Source of the DNA: Gordonia sp. SL306
GTDB taxonomy: Bacteria; Actinomycetota; Actinomycetes; Mycobacteriales; Mycobacteriaceae
Assembly (NCBI RefSeq): GCF_026625785.1
Contig: NZ_CP113063.1
Location: 2,852,001 to 2,916,000, forward strand
Reading direction: 5' to 3'
Length of the DNA: 64,000 bases
Part shown: positions 52,223 to 61,910 of the stretch, one piece after another
Position numbering within the stretch: the first letter of the stretch is position 1
Layout of the letters: every line of letters begins with the position of its first letter
The notes under the pieces: generated by a model
Seen by the model: the letters and a program-made list of their open reading frames with translations, nothing else
Told to the model about the DNA's origin: nothing
Databases searched by the model: none
Translations under genes and position numbers: made by a program

Positions 52223-52291
52223 CGGTGCCCGCCGAGAACAGCCGACACGGATTCTGCGCCGGTCAGCGGCACGGCGCGAGCGCCAGGACGC

Positions 52292-52297
52292 TAGATT
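52292..52297 (+). promoter_or_regulatory. -10 element, leaderless start of the Rv0209-like gene
   Basis: TAGATT, then GCGAGGC (7 nt), then ATG 52305. It sets the start well after the open-frame start at 52215. Confidence 0.55.
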
Positions 52298-52304
52298 GCG
52301 AGGC

Positions 52305-53210
52305 ATGTCGCACGCCCCGATGACCCCATCGACGAACGCGTTGGAGCGGGTCGTCGAGTCGGGTCGTCTGGTGGCGCTCGTCGACCCGTCGTCGCCGGCT
52401 CGTGCCGAGCTCGACGTGGCGGTTCGTCGCTACGGCCGGCCCCTGCAGGTCCAGGTCGGCGGCCGGCCCGGGACCGGGCGCGACATGTTCGCCCGTGTGC
52501 TGCGGGAGCGGTTGTCGGTGACGGCGATCGGCCCGGGCGAGGCCGATGGGGATGCCCACTCCGCCGATCCGTGGACCGCCGATCTGTGGATGTACGTGTT
52601 GTCGGGACCGCCGCGAGCTGCGGATCGGACGGCGCTCGCGCAGATGCCTGCGGATCGCACGGTGGTGGTGCTCGGCAAGGCGGACACCCACGGATCCCCG
52701 GAGGCCGCCGCCGACGTCGCCGCCGAGTGCGCCGAACACCTCGGCGTGCCCGTGCTCGTGGTGTCGCAGTTGCTGGCCTGCGCGGATCTGACCGACGACG
52801 AGTTCGACCTCCTGCGCCGCCTGGTCGCTGCCGGTGAGACGATGCCGTCGATGTCGGGGCAGTTCCTCACCCCGACCCTGACCGGGCAACCGGCGCCGGA
52901 TGGCGCCGGCCCGTTCCACGGCGACGAGCGGGTCCTGCGCGCCGGTCTGCTGCGCCGCGTCGATCGGCGTGGCATCGAGGTCGCGCTGGACCTTCTGGCC
53001 GCCGACGACCAGGCCGACGTCGCGGCGCTCAACACGGCCCTGCAGGGACAGAGCGGTATCGACCGGCTCGTCACATCGATCCGGGAGCGGGTCGACCTGG
53101 TCCGGTATTGGCGGCTGACGGAGTTGCGGTCTCGACTGGAGATCGTCGCCGCCCGCGGATGGGACCGTGACGTGATCGAACAGCTGCTGCGGGACGGGGA
53201 GGTGGCGTGA
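52305..53210 (+). CDS. Degenerate P-loop GTPase-like protein (Rv0209 position)
   Basis: This 301-aa protein of unknown function takes the place of Rv0209. It has a Walker-A-like loop that lacks the usual Lys (VGGRPGTGRDMF instead of GxxxxGKS) and an NKxD-like VVVLGKADTHG. Hydrophobic beta strands lie between them (LWMYVLSGPP), together suggesting a decayed G domain. The C-terminal 100 residues are helical. Its stop overlaps the next start (GTGA), so it is coupled to a larger protein with the same features. I infer a paired dynamin/Ini-like system; confidence in the fold is moderate. Confidence 0.6.
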   Translation: MSHAPMTPSTNALERVVESGRLVALVDPSSPARAELDVAVRRYGRPLQVQVGGRPGTGRDMFARVLRERLSVTAIGPGEADGDAHSADPWTADLWMYVLSGPPRAADRTALAQMPADRTVVVLGKADTHGSPEAAADVAAECAEHLGVPVLVVSQLLACADLTDDEFDLLRRLVAAGETMPSMSGQFLTPTLTGQPAPDGAGPFHGDERVLRAGLLRRVDRRGIEVALDLLAADDQADVAALNTALQGQSGIDRLVTSIRERVDLVRYWRLTELRSRLEIVAARGWDRDVIEQLLRDGEVA

Positions 53211-54691
53211 GCACCGCGCCGTCCGTGCCGGACGCCGTCTCCCATGTCCACGGCCTGACCGGATTCGATGCCGCGGCCCTGGCAGGCAACGGAACCGGAG
53301 TCGCGGTGTACGGGATCGGTGGGACCGGGGTGACCAGCCTGATCGAGGCGTGCCGGGTGGTGGATCCGATGTCGCCCGCGGTCGAGGGACGCTGGGGCCG
53401 CCGCGTCGACGACGTGTCGGTCGGCATCGCGTTGATGGTGGTCGACCCGTCGTCGTCGGTCGGTGACGAGGAGAAGCAGGCGGTCGACGAACTGCGGTCG
53501 CGGTTCGGGATCGTCGCGCTGGTCGGGTCCAAGATCGACGCCTTCTGGGACTGGCCCCGCATCCTGCGCGCGCACCGCGCCCTGCTCGACCCGTTCGAGC
53601 AGCTCCCGGTGTTCGCGGTCTCGTCGGCGGCCGCGTTGTCGGGGGCGGCGGACGAGTCCGGGGTGCCTGCCCTGATGGAGTGGATCACCGAGTGTCTCGC
53701 GGCGCCGTCGGACGCCCGGCGCGAACGGGTGCGGGTCGCCGCGGCGCTCGGGGCCGTCGAACGAACTCTGGACGGACTCACGCGGGCCATCGATCCCGAT
53801 GTGGCGTCGGAGACGCTCGATCGGCTGGCCGATCGTCGGCGGGCTTTGCTGGAATCCCGAGACCGGGGTCGCGCGGACCGGCTCGCCGCGGCGCGCGCCG
53901 GGCTCGCGAGGGCACGCAGCGAGTCGCTCGCGGACGTCGCCGCGGGCACCCGCGGTCTCGCCGCCGCGGCGACGGCGCGGTCGGCGACCCTCAAGCGCGC
54001 CGCCGTCGACGGTTATGTCCGCTGGCTCACCGACGAGGTGGCAGCGTTGCGTGACCGGGTGGATCACGCGACCGACGAGCGCATCGACGAGGTGCGGGCG
54101 GCGACGCTCGTCGGCATCGAGGCCCAGGTCGACGCCGAACCCCGCACCGATCCGGATGATCGGGCGCCCGATCCACCGTTCGGGCGGGCGGTGCCGTCCG
54201 GCCGGCGGGGCGGCGAGGACGCCCTCCTGGTCCTGATCGGCGCGTCGACCGGGCTCGGCGTGGGACGCCTGATCGTCGCGCCGATGGCGTCGGTGCAGAC
54301 TCTGCAGTGGGTCAGCATGCCGCTCACACTGTTGCTCGGGGTCGTTGTCGCCGCACTGGTGATCCGGGTGCGCCGGACCACGGCATTGCGCGCCGACCTG
54401 CGTGGCTGGAGCAGCGACGCGCTGAACGAGACGCGCGGGCGGCTCGAACACCGGGTGGGGCTGCGGCTGGCCGCGGCCGAACCTCATCTGGCCAGCCAGG
54501 TGACCCGTTTCCACGAACGACGCTCGCGACAGGTGTCCGCGGAGGTCGCGGAGATCGACGTGAGACTGCGCGACCTGCGGTCGGGATCGGCGACGCGGGA
54601 TCGGCGCGACCAGCTCGGCCGGCTGCGCGGCACGCATCGCGAACTCGTGTCCCTCGCACAGGCGCTGGGCGGCGACGACGCGGACGTCTGA
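53207..54691 (+). CDS. Membrane-associated degenerate GTPase/dynamin-like protein (Rv0210-like)
   Basis: This 494-aa protein is close in length to Rv0210 (about 492 aa). The N-terminal domain has YGIGGTGVTSLIEAC, a P-loop without Lys, then a beta strand IALMVVDPSSS and ALVGSKIDAFWDW resembling the G4 NKxD motif. Long charged helices (about 165-310 and 395-490) flank two adjacent hydrophobic helices (about 340-385, LLVLIGASTGLGVGRLIV and PLTLLLGVVVAALVI). That layout of G domain, coiled coil, membrane paddle and coiled coil is reminiscent of bacterial dynamins and IniA/IniC. GTP hydrolysis is doubtful. Confidence 0.6.
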   Translation: MSTAPSVPDAVSHVHGLTGFDAAALAGNGTGVAVYGIGGTGVTSLIEACRVVDPMSPAVEGRWGRRVDDVSVGIALMVVDPSSSVGDEEKQAVDELRSRFGIVALVGSKIDAFWDWPRILRAHRALLDPFEQLPVFAVSSAAALSGAADESGVPALMEWITECLAAPSDARRERVRVAAALGAVERTLDGLTRAIDPDVASETLDRLADRRRALLESRDRGRADRLAAARAGLARARSESLADVAAGTRGLAAAATARSATLKRAAVDGYVRWLTDEVAALRDRVDHATDERIDEVRAATLVGIEAQVDAEPRTDPDDRAPDPPFGRAVPSGRRGGEDALLVLIGASTGLGVGRLIVAPMASVQTLQWVSMPLTLLLGVVVAALVIRVRRTTALRADLRGWSSDALNETRGRLEHRVGLRLAAAEPHLASQVTRFHERRSRQVSAEVAEIDVRLRDLRSGSATRDRRDQLGRLRGTHRELVSLAQALGGDDADV

Positions 54692-54755
54692 GCACGATCG
54701 GAACCGATCGGGTGCGCGCTGCGTCCTACCATCACGGTGGTGTGCGGCGGGGCGG

Positions 54756-54825
54756 ACCGAATGACTCAGGACCGAATGACTCAGGATCGAATGACTCAGG
54801 ATCGAAACCAGCAGGACCGAACGAG
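54756..54825 (+). repeat. 15-bp tandem repeat (about 4.7 units)
   Basis: Units of ACCGAATGACTCAGG start at 54756, 54771, 54786, 54801 and 54816. The first two are identical, the third differs at one base, the fourth and the partial fifth are diverged. The array lies just before the DUF6802-like gene, ending about 20 bp from its start. Confidence 0.8.
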
Positions 54826-54845
54826 ACCGGATCGAGGCAGCGCAG

Positions 54846-55280
54846 ATGGACATGTCATTTCTCGGTGGCGACCCGTTCGGTGGGGACGGGTTCGGCGGCA
54901 ATGAATCGGGCGATCCCGATCGCGTGACGGTCGACCACGACGGTTCGTTCGCGGCGCGGCACGTCGTGTACCTCACGCCCACCGACCTCACGCCCACCGA
55001 CGACCTCGGCGACACCACGTCACCCGAGGACCATCTGTGGATGCATTCCGACGGGCGGGTCTGGGATCTCGGACCGGCCGATGTCGACACCGACGACGAC
55101 GGCGTGCGGGACTCACTCACCCGCAGCGGTGCCGGTGGGATGACCGTCTACACCGACTCCGACCACGACGGACAGGTCGACAAGATCACCGAGATCGACG
55201 CGCAGGGCATGTTCTCCTCGCGCACTCTGGACCCCCAGAGCGGCGCCTGGGTGCCGACCGACACCGGGCGACTGGGCTGA
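54846..55280 (+). CDS. DUF6802-like protein with Asp-rich Ca-binding-type repeats
   Basis: This 144-aa acidic protein of unknown function contains two DxDxDG-type loops: DVDTDDDGVRDSLTR and YTDSDHDGQVDKITEID. They resemble dockerin or thrombospondin type-3 calcium loops. A Gly/Phe-rich start (FLGGDPFGGDGFGG) and a small internal duplication (LTPTDLTPTD) are visible. No signal peptide is seen. Mycobacterial genomes carry a similar small protein near Rv0210. ATG 54846 has GAGGCAG upstream. Confidence 0.6.
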   Translation: MDMSFLGGDPFGGDGFGGNESGDPDRVTVDHDGSFAARHVVYLTPTDLTPTDDLGDTTSPEDHLWMHSDGRVWDLGPADVDTDDDGVRDSLTRSGAGGMTVYTDSDHDGQVDKITEIDAQGMFSSRTLDPQSGAWVPTDTGRLG

Positions 55281-55456
55281 GGCTCCCTCACGTTCGAGGA
55301 ATCGGCGGCTGCGAGCTCTTGCGATACATGCGACTGTGGGATATCACCCATCTGTCGGCCCCGGTACCTAGCGCCCGCTCGGTGAACGTATCCTGAGTTG
55401 ACGACGACATCGCCGACGGCTATGCATCGGGCCGTCACCTCGGAGGAGACCCAATC
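55281..55456 (+). promoter_or_regulatory. pckG upstream region
   Basis: A 176-base gap before pckG ends in the strong Shine-Dalgarno GGAGGAG (55441-55447), 9 nt before ATG 55457. A clear operator is not evident. Confidence 0.4.
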
Positions 55457-57286
55457 ATGACCTCAGCCACAATTCCCGGACTGGACCCGAAAACCGCCCC
55501 GACGAAACACGCCGGACTGCTGGCGTGGGTCGCCGAGGTCGCCGAGCTGACACAGCCCGACCGGGTGGTCTGGTCCGACGGCAGCGACGAGGAATGGGAC
55601 CGGCTCACCACCCATCTCGTCGACGCAGGCACGCTGGTCAAGCTCAACGAGGACAAGAAGCCCAATTCGTTCCTGGCCCAGTCCGACCCCGCCGATGTCG
55701 CCCGCGTGGAGTCGCGCACATTCATCTGTGCGAAGACCCAGGAGGATGCCGGCCCCACCAACAACTGGGTCGATCCGGCGGAGATGCGCGCCACGATGAA
55801 CGACCTCTACCGCGGATGCATGCGCGGTCGCACGATGTTCGTCATCCCGTTCTGCATGGGGCCCCTCGGCTCCGACGACCCGAAGCTGGGCGTCGAGATC
55901 ACCGACTCCGAATATGTCGTGCTGTCCATGAAGATCATGACCCGCGTCGGCCCGAAGGTGCTCGAACTGCTCGGCGACGACGGCTTCTTCGTCAAGGCCC
56001 TGCACTCCGTCGGCGCACCGCTCGAGCCCGGTCAGGCCGATGTCCCCTGGCCGTGCAACTCCGAGAAGTACATCTCCCACTTCCCCGAGGACCGGGAGAT
56101 CTGGTCGTTCGGTTCCGGATACGGCGGCAACGCCCTGCTCGGCAAGAAGTGCTACGCGCTGCGCATCGCCTCGGTGCTGGCCCACGACGAGGGCTGGCTG
56201 GCCGAGCACATGCTGATCCTCAAGCTCACCAGCCCGCAGAAGAAGGTCTACTACGTCGCCGCCGCGTTCCCGAGTGCGTGCGGCAAGACCAACCTCGCCA
56301 TGATCCAGCCCACCATCCCGGGCTGGACCGCCGAGACCGTCGGCGACGACATCGCCTGGATGCGCTTCGGCGACGACGGCCGCCTGTACGCGACCAACCC
56401 GGAGTTCGGGTTCTTCGGTGTCGCACCGGGCACGAGCAACGACTCCAACCCGAACGCCATGAAGACCGTCGAGGCAGGCAACACGCTCTACACCAACGTC
56501 GCCCTCACCGACGACGGCGACATCTGGTGGGAGGGCATCGGCGGCGAGAAGCCTGCGCACCTCACCGACTGGCTGGGCAACGACTGGACGCCGGATTCCG
56601 AGGGGAAGGCCGCGCACCCGAACTCCCGTTACTGCACCCCGTTGGACCAGTGCCCGTCGCTGGCCGACGAGTGGGACGACCCGAAGGGTGTGCCGCTGTC
56701 GGCGATCCTGTTCGGCGGCCGCCGCAAGACCACCGTCCCGCTGGTCACCGAGGCCCGCGACTGGCAGCACGGTGTGTTCATGGGTGCCACCGTGGGCTCG
56801 GAGCAGACCGCCGCGGCCGAGGGCAAGGTCGGTACCGTCCGTCGCGACCCGATGGCCATGCTGCCGTTCCTCGGCTACCACATCGGTGACTACTTCGCGC
56901 ACTGGATCGACCTCGGCAAGAACGCCGATGCCGCCAAACTGCCGAAGATCTTCTACGTCAACTGGTTCCGTCGCGGCGACGACGGCCGCTTCCTGTGGCC
57001 GGGATTCGGCGAGAACAGCCGCGTGCTCGAGTGGATCGTCGGCCGGATCGAGGGCGAGAACGAGGGCATCTCCACGCCGATCGGCATCGTCGCGAAGCCC
57101 GAGGAGATCGACGTCGACGGTCTGGGTGACCTCCCGGCCGAGGACATCGAGGCGGCGCTCGCGGTGAACGCCGACGAGTGGCGCCAGGAGATCCCGCTGA
57201 TCGAGGAGCTCTTCGAGTTCGTCGGCGACAAGCTGCCGACCCCGCTGCGCGACGAGCTGGATCAGCTCAAGCAGCGACTGGGCTGA
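55457..57286 (+). CDS. pckG: Phosphoenolpyruvate carboxykinase (GTP)
   Basis: This 609-aa enzyme interconverts oxaloacetate and PEP with GTP, the gluconeogenic gateway in mycobacteria when growing on fatty acids or sterols. Its features are substrate residues near [15 protein letters not shown], the kinase-1 loop with active Cys [13 protein letters not shown] (about residue 275), the metal-binding [16 protein letters not shown] and [16 protein letters not shown]. Length matches GTP-type PEPCK (about 606 aa). It closes the segment collinear with M. tuberculosis up to Rv0211. It complements the fadAB and KstR-linked genes: carbon from acetyl-CoA must pass through it. Confidence 0.95.
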   Translation: MTSATIPGLDPKTAPTKHAGLLAWVAEVAELTQPDRVVWSDGSDEEWDRLTTHLVDAGTLVKLNEDKKPNSFLAQSDPADVARVESRTFICAKTQEDAGPTNNWVDPAEMRATMNDLYRGCMRGRTMFVIPFCMGPLGSDDPKLGVEITDSEYVVLSMKIMTRVGPKVLELLGDDGFFVKALHSVGAPLEPGQADVPWPCNSEKYISHFPEDREIWSFGSGYGGNALLGKKCYALRIASVLAHDEGWLAEHMLILKLTSPQKKVYYVAAAFPSACGKTNLAMIQPTIPGWTAETVGDDIAWMRFGDDGRLYATNPEFGFFGVAPGTSNDSNPNAMKTVEAGNTLYTNVALTDDGDIWWEGIGGEKPAHLTDWLGNDWTPDSEGKAAHPNSRYCTPLDQCPSLADEWDDPKGVPLSAILFGGRRKTTVPLVTEARDWQHGVFMGATVGSEQTAAAEGKVGTVRRDPMAMLPFLGYHIGDYFAHWIDLGKNADAAKLPKIFYVNWFRRGDDGRFLWPGFGENSRVLEWIVGRIEGENEGISTPIGIVAKPEEIDVDGLGDLPAEDIEAALAVNADEWRQEIPLIEELFEFVGDKLPTPLRDELDQLKQRLG

Positions 57287-57333
57287 GCCAGATCGACGTT
57301 CTCTCGTCGTTCTCTCGACGCCGCGGCATCGGG

Positions 57334-57339
57334 TAAGGT
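57334..57339 (+). promoter_or_regulatory. -10 element of the phytase-like gene
   Basis: TAAGGT, then CTCCCCCT (8 nt), then ATG 57348, 47 bp after the pckG stop. A leaderless start is likely; no Shine-Dalgarno is present. Confidence 0.5.
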
Positions 57340-57347
57340 CTCCCCCT

Positions 57348-58367
57348 ATGAGGTTTCGCTTGTGGGGGGCGGCACTCGTGTCCGCTTGTGCTGTAGGACT
57401 TTCCGTTGTGTCGGTCGGTGGGGTCAGCGCGGCCCCGGCGAGCCCTTCGTCGGGCGTGACGTCGTTCTATCGGGATTCGACGACGATCTCCGGGCTGCCG
57501 ACCTTCGGCGGGATCTCGGGCATCGACCGCACCGGTAACGGCACCTTTGCGCTGATCTCCACCGATGTCGGCCGGTTTGGCCCGGCGCGGTACTACAACG
57601 CGACGATCCCGTTCAGCTCGACGACCGGTGTGGCGAGCGAGGGCCGGATCACCGGCGGCGGCACCGTCCTCGGCCCCGGCAATCTGCCGATCCTGCCCGG
57701 GGGCGCGCAGTTCGAGGGCCTCCGTCGCCTCGGTGGCGGTTACGTGGTCGTCGGCGGCGGCAACCAGCAATTCGTCCGGGTGGTCGGCGGGCTGGGTAAT
57801 CACCTGCGTGATCTCCCGCTCCCGGCCGCCTACCGCAGCACCGCCAAGAGCGGTCTGAACGGGCAGCGCGGACTGACCGGTGTCGCGGTGGCGCCCGGTG
57901 ATCGGGTCAGCGCCATCACCGCGGGCGGGCTGAAACAGGATCCGCGGACTTCTGCCCGCCTGCTCACCTGGGCCGGCCGCGGCACGTCCGAGCACGTCTA
58001 CCGCACCGACGGCGACAAGGTCGCGGCAGATGTGCTGGCGGTCAACAACACCGACTATCTGGTGCTCGAACGGGGCAAGGGTCGCACGTCCCGCATCTAC
58101 TGGACCACCACCCGCGGTGCGCAGTCGGTGACCGGGAAGCAGAAGCTCTCCGGCCGCGAGGCGGCGATGCCGAAGAAGTCCATCTTCTCGACCGAGCCGC
58201 TCACCGGTCTGGTCGCCGGGAACATGTCCGGACTGGCCTGGGGCAACTGGTTCCCCGACCATCCGTGGATGACCTATCGGGCGCGGGCGCTCTACATCGT
58301 GACCAACGACGCCTTCTCGGGCCCGACGCGCGTACACGTCCTCGAGGTCCGGCTGCCCAAACGCTGA
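57348..58367 (+). CDS. Secreted esterase-like/phytase-like beta-propeller protein
   Basis: This 339-aa protein has a Sec signal peptide (MRFRLWGAALVSACAVG..., cleavage after VSA near residue 29) and a beta-rich mature domain with GGISGIDRTGNGTFALISTD, FEGLRRLGGGYVVVGGGN and ending TRVHVLEVRLPKR. This fits the 'esterase-like activity of phytase family' domain. Those proteins are exported propellers whose true substrate is generally unknown. No catalytic residues can be assigned. Confidence 0.7.
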   Translation: MRFRLWGAALVSACAVGLSVVSVGGVSAAPASPSSGVTSFYRDSTTISGLPTFGGISGIDRTGNGTFALISTDVGRFGPARYYNATIPFSSTTGVASEGRITGGGTVLGPGNLPILPGGAQFEGLRRLGGGYVVVGGGNQQFVRVVGGLGNHLRDLPLPAAYRSTAKSGLNGQRGLTGVAVAPGDRVSAITAGGLKQDPRTSARLLTWAGRGTSEHVYRTDGDKVAADVLAVNNTDYLVLERGKGRTSRIYWTTTRGAQSVTGKQKLSGREAAMPKKSIFSTEPLTGLVAGNMSGLAWGNWFPDHPWMTYRARALYIVTNDAFSGPTRVHVLEVRLPKR

Positions 58368-58462
58368 TCCGTCGGGTGTTCGACCGACCCTGGGACATCG
58401 GGGTGGTCACTCAGGGATATTCCCGATAGCCAACGGACCGGAGATTTGGCACCGTTGAGGCC

Positions 58463-59302
58463 ATGACATCGGCCCGTACGGACAGCCCACACGTCGCAGC
58501 ACACCCGATCGCCGCCGGCGCGGCCGATCTGACCAAGGTCTACGGCACGGGTGACACCGTCGTCGAGGCCCTGCGGGGGGTCACCATCGAGTTCGCCGCC
58601 GGCCAGTTCACCGCGATCATGGGTCCATCGGGGTCCGGCAAGTCCACCCTGATGCACTGCCTCGCCGGCCTCGACGTGGCCACCGACGGCAAGGTGCACA
58701 TCGGTGACGTCGATCTCACCGGACTCTCCGACAAGGCGATGACCATGTTGCGGCGCGACCGGATCGGGTTCGTCTTCCAGTCCTTCAACCTGGTCCCCAC
58801 CCTGACCGCGGCCGAGAACATCACGCTGCCCGTGGACATCGCGGGCCGGGAGGTGGACAAGGACTGGTTCGATGCCGTGGTCGATCGCCTCGGCATCACC
58901 GACCGGCTGACCCATCTGCCCAGCGAGCTGTCGGGCGGTCAGCAGCAGCGCGTGGCCTGTGCGCGTGCGCTGGTCGGCAAGCCGGACATCATCTTCGGCG
59001 ACGAGCCGACCGGCAACCTCGACTCGCGCTCGTCGGGTGAGGTCCTCGCCATCCTGCGAGCGGCGACCGACGAGTTCGGCCAGACCGTGGTGATCGTGAC
59101 GCACGATCCGCGCGCCGCCTCCTACGCCGACCGGGTGGTGTTCCTCGCCGACGGGCTGATCGTGCGCGAGTTGGCGCGCCCGTCGGCCGACGACGTCTTC
59201 GAGGTCATGAAGAACCTCGACGAGCCGGCGGCGTCTGAGCCGCATGAGCCCAAGCATGCCGCCGATGCGGCGGCCGACGAGAACACCTCCGAGGTGCGCT
59301 GA
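58463..59302 (+). CDS. MacB/LolD-type ABC transporter ATP-binding protein
   Basis: This 279-aa ATPase has Walker A GPSGSGKST, signature LSGGQQQRVACARAL and Walker B IIFGDEPTGNLD, the exact pattern of the MacB/LolD/FtsE class that drives mechanotransmission rather than substrate translocation. It pairs with the FtsX-type permease 4 bp downstream. ATG 58463 has GAGG 2 nt upstream and a near -10 (CACCGT, one mismatch) 7 nt away, so the initiation mode is uncertain. The C-terminal 40 residues are charged. Confidence 0.9.
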   Translation: MTSARTDSPHVAAHPIAAGAADLTKVYGTGDTVVEALRGVTIEFAAGQFTAIMGPSGSGKSTLMHCLAGLDVATDGKVHIGDVDLTGLSDKAMTMLRRDRIGFVFQSFNLVPTLTAAENITLPVDIAGREVDKDWFDAVVDRLGITDRLTHLPSELSGGQQQRVACARALVGKPDIIFGDEPTGNLDSRSSGEVLAILRAATDEFGQTVVIVTHDPRAASYADRVVFLADGLIVRELARPSADDVFEVMKNLDEPAASEPHEPKHAADAAADENTSEVR

Positions 59303-59306
59303 CACC

Positions 59307-61865
59307 ATGGCATCGTCATCGGTGATGCGCCGGGTCTCGTTGCGAAACCTGCGCGCACACAAGCTCCGTCTGTTCCTGACGGTCTTCTCCATCGTGCTCG
59401 GCACCTCGTTCGTGGCCGGGTCCATCGTGTTCACCTCGACCGTCTCCAAGGCGTTCAACGACATCTTCGATTCCGTCGCCCCCGGGGTCTCGGTGCAGAT
59501 CACCCCGGAGAACAATCAGTCGCCGGGCGTTCCGCAAACGGCCATCGACGATCTCGACGCCCGGAAATCGGAGCTCGGGATCGACCGTATCGTCGCCAAC
59601 TATTCGGGTCTGGTGACGATCGCCAATTCCGAGGGCAAGGCCCTGCAGACCGGCGGTGCCCCGAGCGTGGGTACCGCGTACCTGCCGCCCGACCTCGCGC
59701 TCTCGCCGGACACCAGCAAACTCGAGCCCGGCGGTCGTGGACCCACCGACCCGAGTGAAGTCGCGCTGAACGCCTCGGCGGCGGAGAAAGCAGGTCTGAA
59801 GGTCGGTTCGAAGACCAAGGTCGTCCTGGGACAGGGCTCCGCCCAGCCCCGCGAGGTGACCGTGGTGGGACTGCTCGACCTGCCCGGTTCCACCGGCGGT
59901 TTCGTCAACGTCCAGTTCGATCAGGCCACCGCGAAGACGCTGTTCTCCGACGGGCAGCACGTGGCCCAGGTGGACATGTCCGCGGTCGCCGGGGTGACAC
60001 CAGCCCAGTTGCAGGAGCGGGTCGAGAAGGCCCTGCCCCCGGATCTGTACAAGGTGCGGACCGGAGATCAGGTCCGGCAGGACGAGAAGGACAACGTCAA
60101 TCAGTTCCTGAGCATCTTCACCGGAATCCTGTTGGCATTCGCGGCGATCGGGCTCATCGTCGGAACCTTCATCATCTACAACACCTTCTCGATGATCGTG
60201 GCGCAGCGCAACCGTGAGCTGGCGTTGCTGCGCGCGGTCGGCGCGAGCCAGAAGCAGGTGTCGCGCTCGGTCCTGTTCGAGGCGTTCATCGTCGGCGTGA
60301 TCGGTGGTGTCGTCGGCCTGGGGATCGGTATCGGGCTCGCCGCCCTGCTGAAGGCGTTGACGAGTTCGGCGTCCGGATTGCCCCAGGCGCCCTTGCAGAT
60401 CAGCGCGGGGGCGGTGCTGGCCGCACTCTTCGTCGGCGTGGTCGTGACCATGGTCAGTGCGTGGGTGCCCGCGCTGCGCGCGTCGAAGGTGCCGCCGGTG
60501 GAGGCGATGCGATCCGGCATGGCCGAGGGCTCGGCGCCGTTGCGCACCCGCACCATCGCGGGGGCCGTCCTGGGCATCGCAGGCCTCGCGGCCATCATCA
60601 TCGGTGCCATGGGCGTGGGTCTCGGACCGGCGATCGCGGTCGGATGCGGCTCGGCGGCGGCCATCGCCGCGGTCGTCCTGGCCGGGCCCGCGCTGTCGCG
60701 CCCGATCGTCGGGGGACTGGGCACGGTCATCGGCGCACCCTTCGGCAAGATCGGCAGGCTCGCCCGGACGAACGCGGTGCGCAACCCGCGCCGCACCGCG
60801 GCGACGGCCTTCGCGCTCACCCTGGGACTGATGCTGGTCGCGGTGATCGGCACCCTCGGCACCTCGTTCAAGGGCACTATCGACACCGCCGTCGACACGG
60901 GTCTGCGCGCCGAGTTCATCGTCGCGGGCGCCAATCAGCTGCCGATCCCGGGCTCGGTCGCCACCGCCGTCGAGGGCGTGGACGGCGTCGGGTCGTCGGT
61001 CAGCTTCGGCGTCGTCCGCGCCGAGGTGGACGACAAGACGGTGGCCGGATACGGGGCGCTCGGCGGCCAACCGGACGACGTCGCCATCATGGACATGAAA
61101 GACGGTGCCTCCCCGAACCTTCCGGCCGACGGCATGTTGGTCAGCGAACGCACCCGGAACACGCAGGGCTGGGATCGCGGAGACGTCGTCACCTTCACCG
61201 GTCCCACCGGGGAGCGGATCCCGGTGACAGTGTCCGGCGTGTACGCCGACAACGAGGCGCTGCAACCGTGGATGGTGGGACCGACGGTCTACGACAAACT
61301 CGTGCCGCCGTCGGCACGGGTGAGCGCCACCATCTTCGTCGCGCCCGCACCCGGCGTGCAGGCCGACGTGCTGCGCAAGAATCTGGAGAACGCCACCGAC
61401 TCGTATCTGACCGTCCAGGTCCAGGACCGTGACGAGTTCAAGAGCTCGGTCTCCAGTCAGATCGACCAGATGCTGGCGACGCTCTACGCGATGCTCGGCC
61501 TGGCGTTGCTGATCGCCGTGCTCGGCATCGTGAACACCCTGGCGCTGTCGGTGGTGGAGCGGACGCGGGAGATCGGCATGCTTCGGGCTGTCGGCATGCT
61601 GCGATCCCAGGTGCGGCGCTCCATCTACCTGGAGTCGGTCCTCATCGCGATCTTCGGCGCGATCCTGGGGGTGATCCTCGGCAGCGTCATCGGCTGGGCC
61701 CTGGTGCGAACCCTGGCGAAGTGGGGGTTGGGGACCCCGGTGCTGCCGTGGGGTCTCATCGTGATCACCCTGATCGCATCGGCGGTGGTCGGCGTCCTCG
61801 CCGCGCTGTGGCCCGCGGTTCGTGCGGCACGCACTCGACCGCTGGAGGCGATCGCCGAGGCCTGA
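59307..61865 (+). CDS. MacB-type ABC transporter permease (two FtsX domains)
   Basis: This 852-aa protein has an N-terminal TM helix, an extracytoplasmic MacB core-like domain (about 45-250), an FtsX domain with three helices (about 270-400, NTFSMIVAQRNRELALLRAVGAS), further helices at 425-480, a second extracellular domain (about 520-720) and a second FtsX domain (NTLALSVVERTREIGMLRAVGM). This double-FtsX form is the common actinobacterial exporter paired with a MacB ATPase. The substrate is unknown. ATG 59307 is used; ATG 59322 is an alternative. Confidence 0.88.
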   Translation: MASSSVMRRVSLRNLRAHKLRLFLTVFSIVLGTSFVAGSIVFTSTVSKAFNDIFDSVAPGVSVQITPENNQSPGVPQTAIDDLDARKSELGIDRIVANYSGLVTIANSEGKALQTGGAPSVGTAYLPPDLALSPDTSKLEPGGRGPTDPSEVALNASAAEKAGLKVGSKTKVVLGQGSAQPREVTVVGLLDLPGSTGGFVNVQFDQATAKTLFSDGQHVAQVDMSAVAGVTPAQLQERVEKALPPDLYKVRTGDQVRQDEKDNVNQFLSIFTGILLAFAAIGLIVGTFIIYNTFSMIVAQRNRELALLRAVGASQKQVSRSVLFEAFIVGVIGGVVGLGIGIGLAALLKALTSSASGLPQAPLQISAGAVLAALFVGVVVTMVSAWVPALRASKVPPVEAMRSGMAEGSAPLRTRTIAGAVLGIAGLAAIIIGAMGVGLGPAIAVGCGSAAAIAAVVLAGPALSRPIVGGLGTVIGAPFGKIGRLARTNAVRNPRRTAATAFALTLGLMLVAVIGTLGTSFKGTIDTAVDTGLRAEFIVAGANQLPIPGSVATAVEGVDGVGSSVSFGVVRAEVDDKTVAGYGALGGQPDDVAIMDMKDGASPNLPADGMLVSERTRNTQGWDRGDVVTFTGPTGERIPVTVSGVYADNEALQPWMVGPTVYDKLVPPSARVSATIFVAPAPGVQADVLRKNLENATDSYLTVQVQDRDEFKSSVSSQIDQMLATLYAMLGLALLIAVLGIVNTLALSVVERTREIGMLRAVGMLRSQVRRSIYLESVLIAIFGAILGVILGSVIGWALVRTLAKWGLGTPVLPWGLIVITLIASAVVGVLAALWPAVRAARTRPLEAIAEA

Positions 61866-61900
61866 TCGTGCCAGCCTGATCGTGCCAGCCTGATCGTGCC
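61861..61900. repeat. 14-bp tandem repeat across the permease stop codon
   Basis: CCTGATCGTGCCAG is repeated at 61861, 61875 and, cut to 12 bases, 61889. The first unit contains the TGA stop of the permease; later units repeat the stop in the other frames. Confidence 0.8.
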
Positions 61901-61910
61901 CCGAGCCGGG

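Noticed and set aside
54756-54825. The 15-bp repeat as a pentapeptide-repeat coding region
   Set aside because: The frame that reads a Pro-Asn-Asp-Ser-Gly-like repeat is antiregister to both neighbouring genes and has no start signal; upstream it overlaps the Rv0210-like gene in another frame.
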